A DNA stretch of 43,782 nucleotides from Lachnospiraceae bacterium. GTDB taxonomy: Bacteria > Bacillota_A > Clostridia > Lachnospirales > Lachnospiraceae. Under the pieces are notes generated by a model. It was given only the letters and a program-made list of their open reading frames with translations. It did no database searches and was not told the origin of the DNA. This document shows positions 33,805 to 43,780 of this stretch, piece after piece. The DNA is taken from contig JAQUUB010000032.1 of assembly GCA_028694115.1 (NCBI GenBank), forward strand, positions 1 to 43,782. Direction: 5' to 3'. Positions within the stretch are counted from its first letter, which is position 1; each line of letters starts with the position of its first letter. The translations under genes and the position numbers were made by a program.

Positions 33805-34936
33805 TCTTTTCTCTCCCAAAAGCATTCATCAAATAATCAAATGAATTTAAACGAAGCTTCTTGATTCTATCTTCTACTAATGTATAATTCACAGGATGTA
33901 TACCATTTTCACCACAATTCATTATAGTACTCGCATTTGATTCCAATCCTAATTGCTCCAAAAAATCAACTATTCTAGAACAAAGACTATGTTCGGTATC
34001 TTCCCTTTTCAATGCTGTAAAGTTCTTCCTATAAATAAGAGAAAACATCATTCCATGAAAAGAATCCGTAACAACATAATCAGCGTGATGTACTAAATAC
34101 AGAAATTCATCAACACCTGCACATATCTTCTTTGTGTTTTTTTTCCAAATAGGTGTCATTGGAATAACAATCACTGACATATTATACTTTCTTTCAAGTA
34201 TGTTTATCAAACCTAAATAACGTTTATCATAACCCAATATGTAAAACAGAATATAATGTTTATCACTTAACTCTTTTGGTTTTCTTTCATACGTCTCCCA
34301 TGTTGTCTTTTCGATCAAAAAAGTGGGATCAACTACTACTTGTGCCTTTACCCCACACATATTCTTAATCATTTGTGCTGCTGTCACTTCTCTAACAGAT
34401 AACGCACTAAACTCACACAAATACTGTTGCATCTGCTTTTTTACTCTATCTGGAACATGATCAAAATCTTCTATTCCAAAACTTGGCGCATATGCAATTC
34501 TTTTTTCCTTGTCAGCGAATTGTAAAAAATACGCAGGGTTGGCCTTTGTATAATCAGGATTCCATATTTGATCACTTCCGCAAACAAAAAAATCATAATG
34601 ATTCTTTATGGCTTTCAATTCTTCATAATTCTTATATTCATTATCCGTAAGACGAAATTGTTTAGAACAAAACTGTGAAAATTTTGCTTCTCGTTCTTTG
34701 CATGGATGAGAATTTCTAAATCTAATTAATTTGAAAGCATTATATGTGTTCTTTAAATTTATAATTCTGCTTAATAAGGAAGTTTTCTTTGAATCGTCAT
34801 CTTCGCTAAAAACATTATAGTCTAGTATTGTACCTTCATACCCCAACTTTTCCATAACATTTTGCATTGCAAGTGCTTGCAAAATGGCACCATAGTTTAT
34901 TGATTTATGAAAAGTCATTATTCCGATTTTTTTCAC
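33794..34936 (-). CDS. polysaccharide pyruvyl transferase family protein
   Basis: A 380-residue protein. GIMTFHKSINYGAILQALAMQ near the start, FFVCGSDQIWNPDY and HHADYVVTDSFHGMMF in the C-terminal half are the signatures of the polysaccharide pyruvyl transferase family, which transfers pyruvate from phosphoenolpyruvate to form a ketal. The start codon is GTG, overlapping the polymerase stop by four bases, with AGGAGG upstream. The following flippase start overlaps its own end. Pyruvyl groups would give the polymer negative charge. Confidence 0.9.
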   Translation of the reverse strand: MKKIGIMTFHKSINYGAILQALAMQNVMEKLGYEGTILDYNVFSEDDDSKKTSLLSRIINLKNTYNAFKLIRFRNSHPCKEREAKFSQFCSKQFRLTDNEYKNYEELKAIKNHYDFFVCGSDQIWNPDYTKANPAYFLQFADKEKRIAYAPSFGIEDFDHVPDRVKKQMQQYLCEFSALSVREVTAAQMIKNMCGVKAQVVVDPTFLIEKTTWETYERKPKELSDKHYILFYILGYDKRYLGLINILERKYNMSVIVIPMTPIWKKNTKKICAGVDEFLYLVHHADYVVTDSFHGMMFSLIYRKNFTALKREDTEHSLCSRIVDFLEQLGLESNASTIMNCGENGIHPVNYTLVEDRIKKLRLNSFDYLMNAFGREKNGD

Positions 34937-36228
34937 ACCTTTGCCTCCTTTTTCATTAAATTAAAATATAATGCCACGCTTACGTATAACATGATTGTAT
35001 TTGGCAAACTGGTCATTGAATGCAGTGTTAGTCCTCCGATAACTATTGCGATAAATGGAAAGCAACTCAATATGCTTGCTTTAGCACGCATGCCTAAAAT
35101 AATCTGTTTTTTTTCATTTTTAAATAACTCAGCATATGCTGATACTAGGATTACTATGCCTATAATGCCATAAGATGCAATATCTTCAATTATCATATTA
35201 TGAGCCATTTCTTTAATCCCCCATTGCTCATATCCACCAATGCCAAGCAGCCACCCACCTGGAATAGAACTAAATGTACTTATATATGATTTCCATAAAT
35301 CCACTCGTCCATTAGAATAATTATTGTTTTCAATAAGTAATGCTGATCTCTGACTAAAAAGTGTAATATATTCCTGTCCAATTCTTGAATTAATTCCTAA
35401 TACAATTATTATGCAAATAAAAGCCACTATACCGATTGCTTTCATTCTATTTTTTCCTGTCATTCCAAGTATTACAAACCACACTATAAACATCGCTAAT
35501 AAAATCAATCCCGTTCTAGAACCACTCATCAAACAAACCAAAAGTGAAACTATCACAGAAAGTATATACTCGATAAATTTAAAGCTGATATTACCTTTTG
35601 CATACAATATTGTTAAAGATGAAAATAAAAACATCATTTCAACTGCAAGCGTATTACTATCATTACTAAATGCACTAATTCTACCCCCACTTGAACCAAG
35701 AAATGCCGGTAGAATAGCCATCATTGCACCATAAATCCACAATAACATCATTGTTTTGATTTTTTCATTAGATTTTATAACTGAGTTTCTTGAAGTACTA
35801 TATCTATACAATGCCATTAAAACTAAAACTATTTTCATCGGTTGAATTAATCCATTTGAAAAATCGCCAAATCGTAAACACAATTGCATCATAAATAGAA
35901 CAAAAAACACATTAATCAGTATCATTTTTTTTGATATACTAATTGAGTGGTGCAATAGCTCTAACGATAAATAGATAATACAAACCCAAACCGCTATTGA
36001 AATACCTGCCAACTCCAACCCTCTTGTGTTTGGAATCGCAATGGCAACAAAGTAAAGATAGTCGTCTGTAGGTTGCGATATCACACTAATTAGATATATG
36101 ATACTCACCAACAATGCGAGTGGTTCTCTTGAATTTCGCATAAAATAACCAGCTAAACATGAAAGCAAGCCCATAAAAATCCATATTATTATTTTATTAT
36201 GTATTATATTTGTATGCTTTATTTTCAT
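34933..36228 (-). CDS. O-antigen/EPS polymerase, Wzy-type
   Basis: A 431-residue membrane protein with about 11 hydrophobic segments and a larger hydrophilic loop in the second half (RVDLWKSYISTFSSIPGGWLLGIGGYEQW), the pattern of Wzy/O-antigen ligase-like proteins, in particular the 'GIG' motif after 'W'. Overlaps of four bases with the neighbours on both sides (ATGA and GTGA) show tight coupling. It is the likely polymerase of this Wzx/Wzy-type locus. Confidence 0.85.
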   Translation of the reverse strand: MKIKHTNIIHNKIIIWIFMGLLSCLAGYFMRNSREPLALLVSIIYLISVISQPTDDYLYFVAIAIPNTRGLELAGISIAVWVCIIYLSLELLHHSISISKKMILINVFFVLFMMQLCLRFGDFSNGLIQPMKIVLVLMALYRYSTSRNSVIKSNEKIKTMMLLWIYGAMMAILPAFLGSSGGRISAFSNDSNTLAVEMMFLFSSLTILYAKGNISFKFIEYILSVIVSLLVCLMSGSRTGLILLAMFIVWFVILGMTGKNRMKAIGIVAFICIIIVLGINSRIGQEYITLFSQRSALLIENNNYSNGRVDLWKSYISTFSSIPGGWLLGIGGYEQWGIKEMAHNMIIEDIASYGIIGIVILVSAYAELFKNEKKQIILGMRAKASILSCFPFIAIVIGGLTLHSMTSLPNTIMLYVSVALYFNLMKKEAKV

Positions 36229-37430
36229 TTAACCACCTTTTCGTAAAGTTCAATATAGTCCCCATATCTCTGATATTTATCAAATAATTTAATTGCATGC
36301 TTTCTACATTCTTCATGACATATATTTTCTACTTTAGACAAACTATTGTAAACTCCTTGTATATCACCTTGCCTTAAAACAATACCAACTTCTTCATTGA
36401 TTGACTCCGGACTGCCACCAGTATCATATGTAATTACTGGTGTTCCACATGATAAAGCCTCTATGTTTACTGTTGGAAAATTATCCTGATACGTTGGATT
36501 AAAAAAAACATATGCATTTGAATATAATAATGCAAGTTCTTCTACACTATTAGTTCTTTCTAACCCCTCAATAGTTTTAGGTAACTCCGTTATTTGATTT
36601 CTTTTCAATCCTACCATTACTATTTTATACTTTTCATGGTCTATCAACTCATCAAGTTTTATAAAATCATCAAGACCTTTCGTTTTAGACCAAGAACTAC
36701 ACACACCCAGAATCACTCTTTTTTCTTTTTGTTTGATGTTTTGTTGTACTTCTTTATGTGGCAAAAACGCACTCGTATCAACGCCATTATGAATTGTAAT
36801 TACTTCATATTTTGATAAGTACGACTGCTTCACATAATTGGCAAGCCAGTTTGAAGGAGTTACTAAAACCATCTTATCCACAGAGGTGAACCAATTCTTT
36901 TTATCTGCGTACATTTTCTTTGATTCATCCAACAAATATGTTATCGGATAAACTTTTTTATTCCGACAATCAAAGCACTCTTTTTTCCACTTTGAACAAC
37001 CAATTTGTTCAAAATGAGAACACCTTCCGGTAAATGCCCAGCAATCATGCAAAGTCCAAATAACAGGAATCCTGGCGTTTGCCAAATAGTTAAACAGAGT
37101 TTCTAAATGTATCCAATCCCCGTGAATATTATGTAAATGAATAACATCTGGATTTTGTGCCTCAATCCATTTAATTGCTTTTTGTGTTTCTCTTTTATTT
37201 CTATATCCCATGCGACCTGTAATTCTTGATATCAGCATGTTTTTCCTATCAGCTACATCAGCAGGAAGTTTTTCAAGATATATTACTTCATCTGATTTAA
37301 TCTGTTTATTTCTATATCCACAAACAAATGCGCATTCATTACCCTTCTCTACAATTACTTCTGATAGATCATATGCAATTCTACCTGTACTTCCCGCTAG
37401 TATTGTACAGTTAATTTGTACTACTTTCAT
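36225..37430 (-). CDS. glycosyltransferase, GT4-like
   Basis: A 401-residue two-lobe GT-B enzyme. AGSTGRIAYDLSEVI and IHLHNIHGDWIHLETL in the N-terminal lobe, and a donor-binding segment with FNPTYQDNFPTVNIEALSCG and VITYDTGG in the C-terminal lobe identify the GT4 class. A Cys-rich loop (CSHFEQIGCSKWKKECFDC) in the middle is typical of one subset of these enzymes. It adds one sugar of the repeat unit; donor and linkage are not inferable. Confidence 0.9.
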   Translation of the reverse strand: MKVVQINCTILAGSTGRIAYDLSEVIVEKGNECAFVCGYRNKQIKSDEVIYLEKLPADVADRKNMLISRITGRMGYRNKRETQKAIKWIEAQNPDVIHLHNIHGDWIHLETLFNYLANARIPVIWTLHDCWAFTGRCSHFEQIGCSKWKKECFDCRNKKVYPITYLLDESKKMYADKKNWFTSVDKMVLVTPSNWLANYVKQSYLSKYEVITIHNGVDTSAFLPHKEVQQNIKQKEKRVILGVCSSWSKTKGLDDFIKLDELIDHEKYKIVMVGLKRNQITELPKTIEGLERTNSVEELALLYSNAYVFFNPTYQDNFPTVNIEALSCGTPVITYDTGGSPESINEEVGIVLRQGDIQGVYNSLSKVENICHEECRKHAIKLFDKYQRYGDYIELYEKVVK

Positions 37431-37436
37431 ACTGTA

Positions 37437-37970
37437 TCATCCTTGATATTTATAATATTTTTTCAATGCATCATCTTTTTCTTTACCTCTTAAGTGTCCT
37501 AAATGAAGCGACTCTTTTTGAAGTTTTGCAAGATATTCATCTGTAGTTTTTATAACTCGTGCCGGAACTCCAACCGCTACTGAATTGTCAGGAATGCTTT
37601 TTGTAACCACACTTCTTGCACCTATAACCACATTATTTCCTATCGACACTCCTGGAAGAATCATTGTTTCCTCTCCGATATAGACATTATTTCCTATACT
37701 AATAGGTTTCGTTATTTCCAAATCAGGTATTTTATCTCTAAATATCAGAGTTCCACCATCATGATTAATAAATTTGCAGTTTCCGGTAATATGAACATTA
37801 TTACCTATTTTAATTAACCATGGTTCCGTCCCCCAAGATGTCGGTCCATAAAAATGAGGATTGTCTCCAATATTCACGCCTATTCTTTTGGCATATTTCA
37901 CAGGATAAATACGACGATATATCTCCACGAAAGGTTTTGAAACCATTCTAATTGTTCTATTAAAAATCAT
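37437..37970 (-). CDS. hexapeptide-repeat acyltransferase
   Basis: A 177-residue left-handed beta-helix protein with repeats of the isoleucine-rich hexapeptide type ([29 protein letters not shown]), ending in [10 protein letters not shown]. It resembles serine/maltose O-acetyltransferases (LbH). It probably acetylates a sugar of the repeat unit in the cytoplasm. The stop lies only six bases upstream of the following gene's start, so the two are co-transcribed. Confidence 0.88.
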   Translation of the reverse strand: MIFNRTIRMVSKPFVEIYRRIYPVKYAKRIGVNIGDNPHFYGPTSWGTEPWLIKIGNNVHITGNCKFINHDGGTLIFRDKIPDLEITKPISIGNNVYIGEETMILPGVSIGNNVVIGARSVVTKSIPDNSVAVGVPARVIKTTDEYLAKLQKESLHLGHLRGKEKDDALKKYYKYQG

Positions 37971-37972
37971 GT

Positions 37973-39190
37973 TTACTTCATCTCCATTTTATTAAAATAA
38001 TCTTCAAAAACTGTAACATATTTGCTGTAATGAAATGGGTTTGTCCTTAATGTATACTCTTTCATCTCATTTATCCGCATATTATCCATACTAATAATTT
38101 CTTTGACCTGTTCGCCTATTTCACGTACATTGTCTGGGTTTGATACAATAAAACCATTTTTTTCATCTTCGATATATTGTTTCAAATCACTTGTTAAATT
38201 GACAATGACAGGAATTCCAAGTGAGATGGATTCTGACACCTTAGTGGGAAATCCGGCATTTGTTGATTCCTTACTATCTCTTATTAAAATTGTAAAATCT
38301 GAATTCATTATCTCGCTTTGGGCTTTGTAGTTATCACATTTTCCTAAGAATACTACATGATCTGATAAAAATTCAATTTTATCCCGATAAGCACTTCGCT
38401 CATGTACAAGAAACATATTTAGCAGATTCTCTTCCGAAAAGCCTATAAATTTAAGGAGGAATTTAATTTCAGGATATTGTTTTTTAATATAAACGAAGAC
38501 ATCCAATATTACATCTATTCTATCTTTCCATTCACAAACCGGTCTATTTGTGTCCGATAAAAAACTCGCATATGAAATAACAGGCGATACATTATCGTTT
38601 TTCACCTGCTGTATATCATCTTCAGCAGAAAGAGGTGGTACAGTAACACACACATCTTTTCTATTAGTTTTATCTTTTAAATAACTACTTATTGTTATGA
38701 TACCATCACAATTCGGTAATACTGATGTATTCAGTAAATTTAAATCGCTCTTTTTTATAAGATACTTTAGAAAATTATTTTTAGAAATATCAGAAAAATA
38801 ATCACAAAAATCATAGTATACTTTGATGTTGTTTTTATGACAGGTTTTAATCACTTTCACATTAAAATCTACTGTTCCAAGTGTAGTGTACATAATGACT
38901 CCAGCAATCTGGTATTGTGACTTCAACTGTGTCAAAACGTCCCGAAACCTAGAAAAGACCTTATGATTGTTTAATCTTGGTAGCCCATCGGAATATGGAA
39001 TCGTATACATCAATGTATCTTCAATAGTATCCTTTTGTAAATATGATCCCTCATTTGTATTTCTAAAGCAAAACACTGCAGTACTGTACCCTACACCCTT
39101 TATTGCTTTTACATTTCCCAATACTCTTTTTCCCGCTGCATTGCCATTGGGGTAAACAAAATTCCCAACATACAAAATCATTTTCTTCAT
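37973..39190 (-). CDS. glycosyltransferase, GT4-like
   Basis: A 405-residue GT-B type enzyme. The first lobe opens with [21 protein letters not shown], a common N-terminus of polysaccharide glycosyltransferases, and the second lobe has the donor-site pattern [19 protein letters not shown]. It starts just four bases before the stop of the preceding gene and is closely followed by the acyltransferase gene. The sugar and linkage are not known. Confidence 0.85.
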   Translation of the reverse strand: MKKMILYVGNFVYPNGNAAGKRVLGNVKAIKGVGYSTAVFCFRNTNEGSYLQKDTIEDTLMYTIPYSDGLPRLNNHKVFSRFRDVLTQLKSQYQIAGVIMYTTLGTVDFNVKVIKTCHKNNIKVYYDFCDYFSDISKNNFLKYLIKKSDLNLLNTSVLPNCDGIITISSYLKDKTNRKDVCVTVPPLSAEDDIQQVKNDNVSPVISYASFLSDTNRPVCEWKDRIDVILDVFVYIKKQYPEIKFLLKFIGFSEENLLNMFLVHERSAYRDKIEFLSDHVVFLGKCDNYKAQSEIMNSDFTILIRDSKESTNAGFPTKVSESISLGIPVIVNLTSDLKQYIEDEKNGFIVSNPDNVREIGEQVKEIISMDNMRINEMKEYTLRTNPFHYSKYVTVFEDYFNKMEMK

Positions 39191-40167
39191 TTTCTTCGCA
39201 CCTTAATTTCAAACAATTTAATTTTCAACCATATCAGTTTACATTTACAAGAAGATTTTAAAAAATCATGGAACTTATTAATCTTGTATTTTTTTTCTTC
39301 CATTTTGTCCTTATCATCACTAACATATTCAGATAAATCAATAATCCTTTTTTTGTCTGGTATACCCTCAATTTTAGGATAAAACCCATCACTAAGTATA
39401 TAGTACTCTTTTAATCTTTTTTCATATTGCATTTTTCTTTTTTGAAGATGTATATATGCAAATTCTTGCGTTTTAACACATCCTTCATCATCAATATATG
39501 CTCTAAAAACTCTACCTTTTTCATAATAAAATACTTGATTCTGATAATTTCTTTGTCGCGAAGCAGTTAATCTTTTCTTTCTGCAAGAAATATCTGCCAT
39601 ATCTTCATAATCATATTCCAAAATATGGTTGGTTTTTGAAATAGAAACCATTCCGGCATGTTCATCAAACGAAAAAAATTCTGAATTTCTAAATACTGCC
39701 TTATATGAAAAAGCGCCTCCAGGCCTTTTGAAAAGGAGCCGATTAGAATCGCTATTTTTATAAACTGTCAAATGACCTAATTGATATATCTTATTATACC
39801 CTTGTCTGATTGCATTCGAAATATACCTGTATACATTACCAAAAATCAAATCAATATCACAATAGCCCCAATAATCTGCTTCTTTAAGATGCTCTTCAAA
39901 TATCAAACCGTATGCAACCTTAAAATCTGTTAATTTATAAGGTGAATTTATCTTTACAGGAAATCCTATTTTTCTACTAATTAATGATTTCATTTTTTCA
40001 AATGTTGTCTTTTGAATAACAACGTTAGTAGGAACACTATATTCTTGGAGAGAAATATCCGAAAACACAAGAAATTTAATCTCTGGATTTTCCTTACAAG
40101 AATCTAACCAAAGCTGAAAATATGAAGGAAATGCACCAAAATAACAACTGATTATTGTGATTTTCAT
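39187..40167 (-). CDS. DUF6625-family polysaccharide protein, likely glycosyltransferase
   Basis: A 326-residue protein. MKITIISCYFG, the VFSDI strand and a DxD-like centre (YWGYCDIDLIFGNVYRYI) fit the DUF6625 family found in capsule loci, which I believe has a GT-A-like fold; its enzymatic role is not settled. The C-terminus is very basic. The ATG at 40167 has AGGAGGAGATG upstream; a longer frame to 40197 lacks such a site and overlaps the preceding gene. Confidence 0.8.
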   Translation of the reverse strand: MKITIISCYFGAFPSYFQLWLDSCKENPEIKFLVFSDISLQEYSVPTNVVIQKTTFEKMKSLISRKIGFPVKINSPYKLTDFKVAYGLIFEEHLKEADYWGYCDIDLIFGNVYRYISNAIRQGYNKIYQLGHLTVYKNSDSNRLLFKRPGGAFSYKAVFRNSEFFSFDEHAGMVSISKTNHILEYDYEDMADISCRKKRLTASRQRNYQNQVFYYEKGRVFRAYIDDEGCVKTQEFAYIHLQKRKMQYEKRLKEYYILSDGFYPKIEGIPDKKRIIDLSEYVSDDKDKMEEKKYKINKFHDFLKSSCKCKLIWLKIKLFEIKVRRK

Positions 40168-40180
40168 TACATCTCCTCCT

Positions 40181-41329
40181 CTATCTAATGAGTTCATTTA
40201 TTTTCTTTATATATGCATTTACTACAATATCTCTTGAAAACTCACCTTTAACTTTCTCTCTGCCTGCAATACCCATTTCTTCTCTTTTCGCATTATCGGT
40301 ATTTAAAAACTCTTTAATCTTATCCACTAAACAATCTACAGATCCACCCTTATATATATATCCCGTTATATTGTCATTGACTGTTTCTTTGCACCCTGGA
40401 TTATCCGTAGTAATAAGAACTTTACCTGAGGAAGCGCTTTCAAGTAACACATTGCTCATTCCTTCTCCATATGTCGATGGATGAATCGTTGCATGTGCTC
40501 TTGCAATAAAAGGTTTGACGTCCTTTTGTTGTCCTCTATAAATCACTATGTCTGCTTTTTCAAGATCCTCTAATTCTTTTTCGTAATGCTGCTCCGTTGG
40601 TTCTATAAAGCCTATAATATTAAACTCCGTATTAGGACAATCTTTCTTTATTCTCTTGGCAGCCTCAATATAATCATCCACACCCTTATCATGCAACACA
40701 CGACCAATATAATTGAATACTACTTTTGCTCCGTGAATTCCGTCTCCACCCTCTGGATAACTCTGCAACGGAAATCTATCTGTATTCACACCAGATCCCG
40801 GAATCAACTGATAATCTCCATGAACTAACCCCTGTTTAAGTGCTAATTTCATATTCTCTTCGTTTTGAAAAAAAATACAACTAGATTTTCTAAATGCAAA
40901 TTTGAAAAGTGTTAACACAAAGGTCTGCATTGTCTTTCCCATACTTAGTACGCTTCCTAATCCCGTTACATTATTAATATACGGAATACCTAAACTCGCT
41001 GCAGCAATGCTTGCATATGTATTTGGTTTAGCTGTATATGTAAGAACTACATCCGGTCTATATTTGCACATCATCCGACGATAATGAATAAACAACTTGA
41101 AATCAGAAATAGGATTTGTTCCTCTTCGATCAATATAGGCATCATCATGCTTAAACTTTATGCCTTTGAGTAATTCAAGTTTTTCTCCATATGGGCATGA
41201 TACTATAAGGTTATAACCCTCTTCTGTTATCCCTTCTAATAATTCTTTTCTAAAGCAAAACACATCATCATCGTGATTTGTAATCAAAGCCACAATCGAT
41301 TTTTTTCTATTAGCAATTTTCTTTTTCAT
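40181..41329 (-). CDS. glycosyltransferase GT4, PglA/CapM-like
   Basis: A 382-residue GT-B enzyme. VLTYTAKPNTYASIAAASLG and INNVTGLGSVLS in the N-terminal lobe, and HPSTYGEGMSNVLLESASSG in the donor-binding lobe, resemble enzymes that add the second sugar to an undecaprenyl-diphosphate-linked first sugar, such as PglA or CapM. The adjacent initiating sugar transferase fits. The ATG at 41329 has GAGAGGAATAG upstream and is preferred over the longer frame to 41353. Confidence 0.87.
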   Translation of the reverse strand: MKKKIANRKKSIVALITNHDDDVFCFRKELLEGITEEGYNLIVSCPYGEKLELLKGIKFKHDDAYIDRRGTNPISDFKLFIHYRRMMCKYRPDVVLTYTAKPNTYASIAAASLGIPYINNVTGLGSVLSMGKTMQTFVLTLFKFAFRKSSCIFFQNEENMKLALKQGLVHGDYQLIPGSGVNTDRFPLQSYPEGGDGIHGAKVVFNYIGRVLHDKGVDDYIEAAKRIKKDCPNTEFNIIGFIEPTEQHYEKELEDLEKADIVIYRGQQKDVKPFIARAHATIHPSTYGEGMSNVLLESASSGKVLITTDNPGCKETVNDNITGYIYKGGSVDCLVDKIKEFLNTDNAKREEMGIAGREKVKGEFSRDIVVNAYIKKINELIR

Positions 41330-41375
41330 TTCTATTCCTCTCACTCTATGCAAACATCTGATAAAAGAAATCCTT

Positions 41376-42059
41376 CTATTTTACAACTGCAATCACAGTT
41401 TTAAACATAGTAAGAATTTCTTCAATAAAACTAAATCTATTTAAACTTCGTAAATTATATTCCATTTTTTGTGGAAGAACCTGTTTGACATATACTTCAT
41501 CAACATCATTTGCGGCTTCCAATAGCTTTTCTTCATCTTTATACTTAATACTCGCTTCCGAAGTCACTCCTGCCGGAAGCAGTAATGTTGCCATCATTTC
41601 TGGTGTATATCTTTTCACATACTTGGTCGTTTCAGGACGAGTACCTACGAAACTCATATCGCCAAGCATGATATTTATCAACTGCGGAAGTTCATCTATT
41701 CGATATTTTCTGATTTTAGATCCTATCTTCGTTACTCTCATATCATTTTTCACAGTAACCTGTGAACCTAATTTGTCTGCATTTGCGACCATCGTTCTAA
41801 ACTTAAAAATACGAAATTTTCTACCATATTGTGTGATTCTTTCCTGCCGAAAGAATACCCCGCCTTTTGAATCCATAACAATTACTATGGATATAATTAA
41901 CATCACAGGTGAGAGAAATATCAGCATAAAGGTAGACATGACCACATCAAATACTCTCTTCAATGCAAGGCTATTTTTTTTCTTTTTCAGCTTGTCATAA
42001 TATGGTCTGACCGCTTCCGTCTGCATATATTTAGGAAGATGTTCCCATTCCTTTAGCAT
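41376..42059 (-). CDS. undecaprenyl-phosphate sugar-1-phosphate transferase
   Basis: A 227-residue short-type initiating transferase (PglC/WcaJ catalytic part). One membrane-anchoring helix lies at about 38-62, followed by FFRQERITQYGRKFRIFKFR, ending RTM, and IDELPQLINIMLGDMSFVGT, ending RPE: the bacterial sugar transferase signature with its catalytic acid pair. It links the first sugar phosphate to undecaprenyl phosphate. The gene after the aminotransferase and before the PglA-like transferase is consistent with starting on an amino sugar. Confidence 0.92.
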   Translation of the reverse strand: MLKEWEHLPKYMQTEAVRPYYDKLKKKKNSLALKRVFDVVMSTFMLIFLSPVMLIISIVIVMDSKGGVFFRQERITQYGRKFRIFKFRTMVANADKLGSQVTVKNDMRVTKIGSKIRKYRIDELPQLINIMLGDMSFVGTRPETTKYVKRYTPEMMATLLLPAGVTSEASIKYKDEEKLLEAANDVDEVYVKQVLPQKMEYNLRSLNRFSFIEEILTMFKTVIAVVK

Positions 42060-42085
42060 AATATTTCTCCTCCTGAGTATCGTTC

Positions 42086-43288
42086 CTATAAATATCCTTT
42101 TACAATCTTTGAGTAATTCTCAATAATGTAATCCACTTCTTCATCCGTCAGTTTTGTATGTAACGGCAGCGTAATCTCATTCACAAAATGATCATACGCA
42201 TTCGGATAATCTTTAATATCAAATCCAAGATTCTTATATGCTGTCATCATTGGTAATGGTTTATAATGAACATTGCAGGCAATCCCCGCTTCTGCCATCT
42301 TTACAATAATTTCCTGTCTCTGTTCAAGTGTTGCTCCTGGGATTCTTGTGATATACAGATGTCCTGAAGACTGATGTTCCTCGGTATAATGAGGAAGCAC
42401 TTCAACACCTATCGGTTTGAATGCAGCATCATATCGAGCAATGATTTCTTTTCTGTGTTTCAGCATCTTCGGATATCTCTCCATCTGTGCCAATCCAATA
42501 CCTGCAATTACATCCGTCATGTTGCATTTATACCAAGTACCGATGATATCATACTCCCATGCTCCAAGTTGAGTTTTTGCAAGTGCATCCTTAGACTGTC
42601 CATGAAGAGAAAGTAACTGATACTGATGGTAGATGTCTTCATCATCAATCCCTGGAATTGTCTTCCAAGTGACTGCTCCGCCTTCTGCTGTGGTGAAGTT
42701 CTTAACTGCATGGAAACTAAAGCTTGAGAAGTCTGCAAAACTTCCTGCAGGCTGTCCATGCCATGTTGCTCCAAATGCGTGAGCGGTATCAGCCATAATG
42801 ATAACCCTACCAATTGCCTTCTGGATTTCGTTCTCCGGATGGAATAAATGCTTCTTGCTTTCTACCACTTCAAATATCTTGTTGTAGTCACAAGGGATAC
42901 CACCGAGATCTACAGGGATAATGACCTTTGTCTTCTCTGTGATGGCATCAGCTAATTTAGCATAATCCATTTCAAGTGAATCTTTTTGTGTATCAATAAG
43001 AACAAGTTTTGCTCCAACATGACATACAACAGAGGCGCTGGCAGTGTAAGTGTATGCGGTCGTTACAATTTCGTCTGAATCTTTGATTCCCAATAATCTT
43101 AATGTCATTTCTGCACACACTGTTTGAGAGCCAAGACATACTGCACGATTCACACCACAGAAGGCTGCTACTTGTCTCTCTAATTCTTTTGTTTTAGGTC
43201 CAGTTGTAATCCAGCCTGATTTTAACGCTTCGATAACTTGTGTTATTTCTAAATCTCCTATATCCGGTGGTGAAAAACTAATTTTCAT
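42086..43288 (-). CDS. DegT/DnrJ/EryC1/StrS-type sugar aminotransferase
   Basis: A 400-residue PLP-dependent aminotransferase. Lys196 in SFHAVKNFTTAEGG binds PLP, and MADTAHAFGA (Asp167) is the PLP-contacting motif; the GWITTGPKTKELER start is typical for the family (PseC, PglE, WecE, ArnB). It transaminates a 4-keto (or similar) nucleotide sugar to an amino sugar. It is the first clear gene of the polysaccharide locus. GGAAGTAATTAG precedes the ATG. A second, truncated family member lies beyond a mobile-element-like scar at the right edge. Confidence 0.93.
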   Translation of the reverse strand: MKISFSPPDIGDLEITQVIEALKSGWITTGPKTKELERQVAAFCGVNRAVCLGSQTVCAEMTLRLLGIKDSDEIVTTAYTYTASASVVCHVGAKLVLIDTQKDSLEMDYAKLADAITEKTKVIIPVDLGGIPCDYNKIFEVVESKKHLFHPENEIQKAIGRVIIMADTAHAFGATWHGQPAGSFADFSSFSFHAVKNFTTAEGGAVTWKTIPGIDDEDIYHQYQLLSLHGQSKDALAKTQLGAWEYDIIGTWYKCNMTDVIAGIGLAQMERYPKMLKHRKEIIARYDAAFKPIGVEVLPHYTEEHQSSGHLYITRIPGATLEQRQEIIVKMAEAGIACNVHYKPLPMMTAYKNLGFDIKDYPNAYDHFVNEITLPLHTKLTDEEVDYIIENYSKIVKGYL

Positions 43289-43642
43289 AACTAATTACTT
43301 CCTTTCATTTGATAAGCAATTAAATAATCGTTTATTTTTATTCTTACTTTTATTTTTAATCTGTGCTATTCTTTATACAGATATTTATGTCATTTCTCAG
43401 CTTCACAAGGTGTAAAAAAAATGCCAGTAACCCACCGTGATAGCATTCACGCCGAGTCTGGTCAATTTCCTCTATTCATTTTTCTACTCTACATTGTGGG
43501 TCAACTCAGAGTACCCAAGAAGCCATCTTAACCTCTTCGGTTCTCGAATCTAATGTACAATCCATAGAAAATTTCATAAATGGGACTTGACCTAGACCCT
43601 CGAAACCCGCATAAAATCAAGGTTTTCTCTTGGTTGTCCCTA
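43289..43642. other. 354-bp gene-free stretch, possible mobile-element scar
   Basis: No gene is evident. The first 130 bases are AT-rich and probably hold the promoter of the aminotransferase, but no convincing -35/-10 pair is visible. The rest (about 43420-43642) is less AT-rich, has stops in all frames and abuts the point at which the second aminotransferase is broken off. It could be the end of an insertion element. No terminal inverted repeat or target duplication could be defined. Confidence 0.4.
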
Positions 43643-43780
43643 TTATACTGCTATCACTCTCTGTCCCGGAGTAACTCCTGCAAGCTTAACTGCCATGTGT
43701 AGCGCTGCAGTTCCTGCTGAAAGTGCAACGGAATATTGACATCCAACCTTCTCACTCACCATTTTTTCAATTTCGTTAAT
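43643..43780 (-). pseudogene. truncated DegT-family aminotransferase, N-terminal fragment
   Basis: An open frame enters from the right edge and stops at TAA 43643-43645. It reads INEIEKMVSEKVGCQYSVAL, then SAGTAALHMAVKLAGVTPGQ and RVIAV. This is the early part of a DegT/DnrJ-type aminotransferase, equivalent to about residues 33-75 of the intact gene at 42086. The frame continues beyond the window on its 5' side. It ends abruptly where a 270-residue-longer protein would be expected. The likely cause is interruption by a mobile element. It is a different paralogue, not a copy of the neighbour. Confidence 0.7.

Noticed and set aside
41485..42000. 171-codon plus-strand open frame
   Set aside because: Antisense to the sugar transferase, which has clear catalytic motifs.
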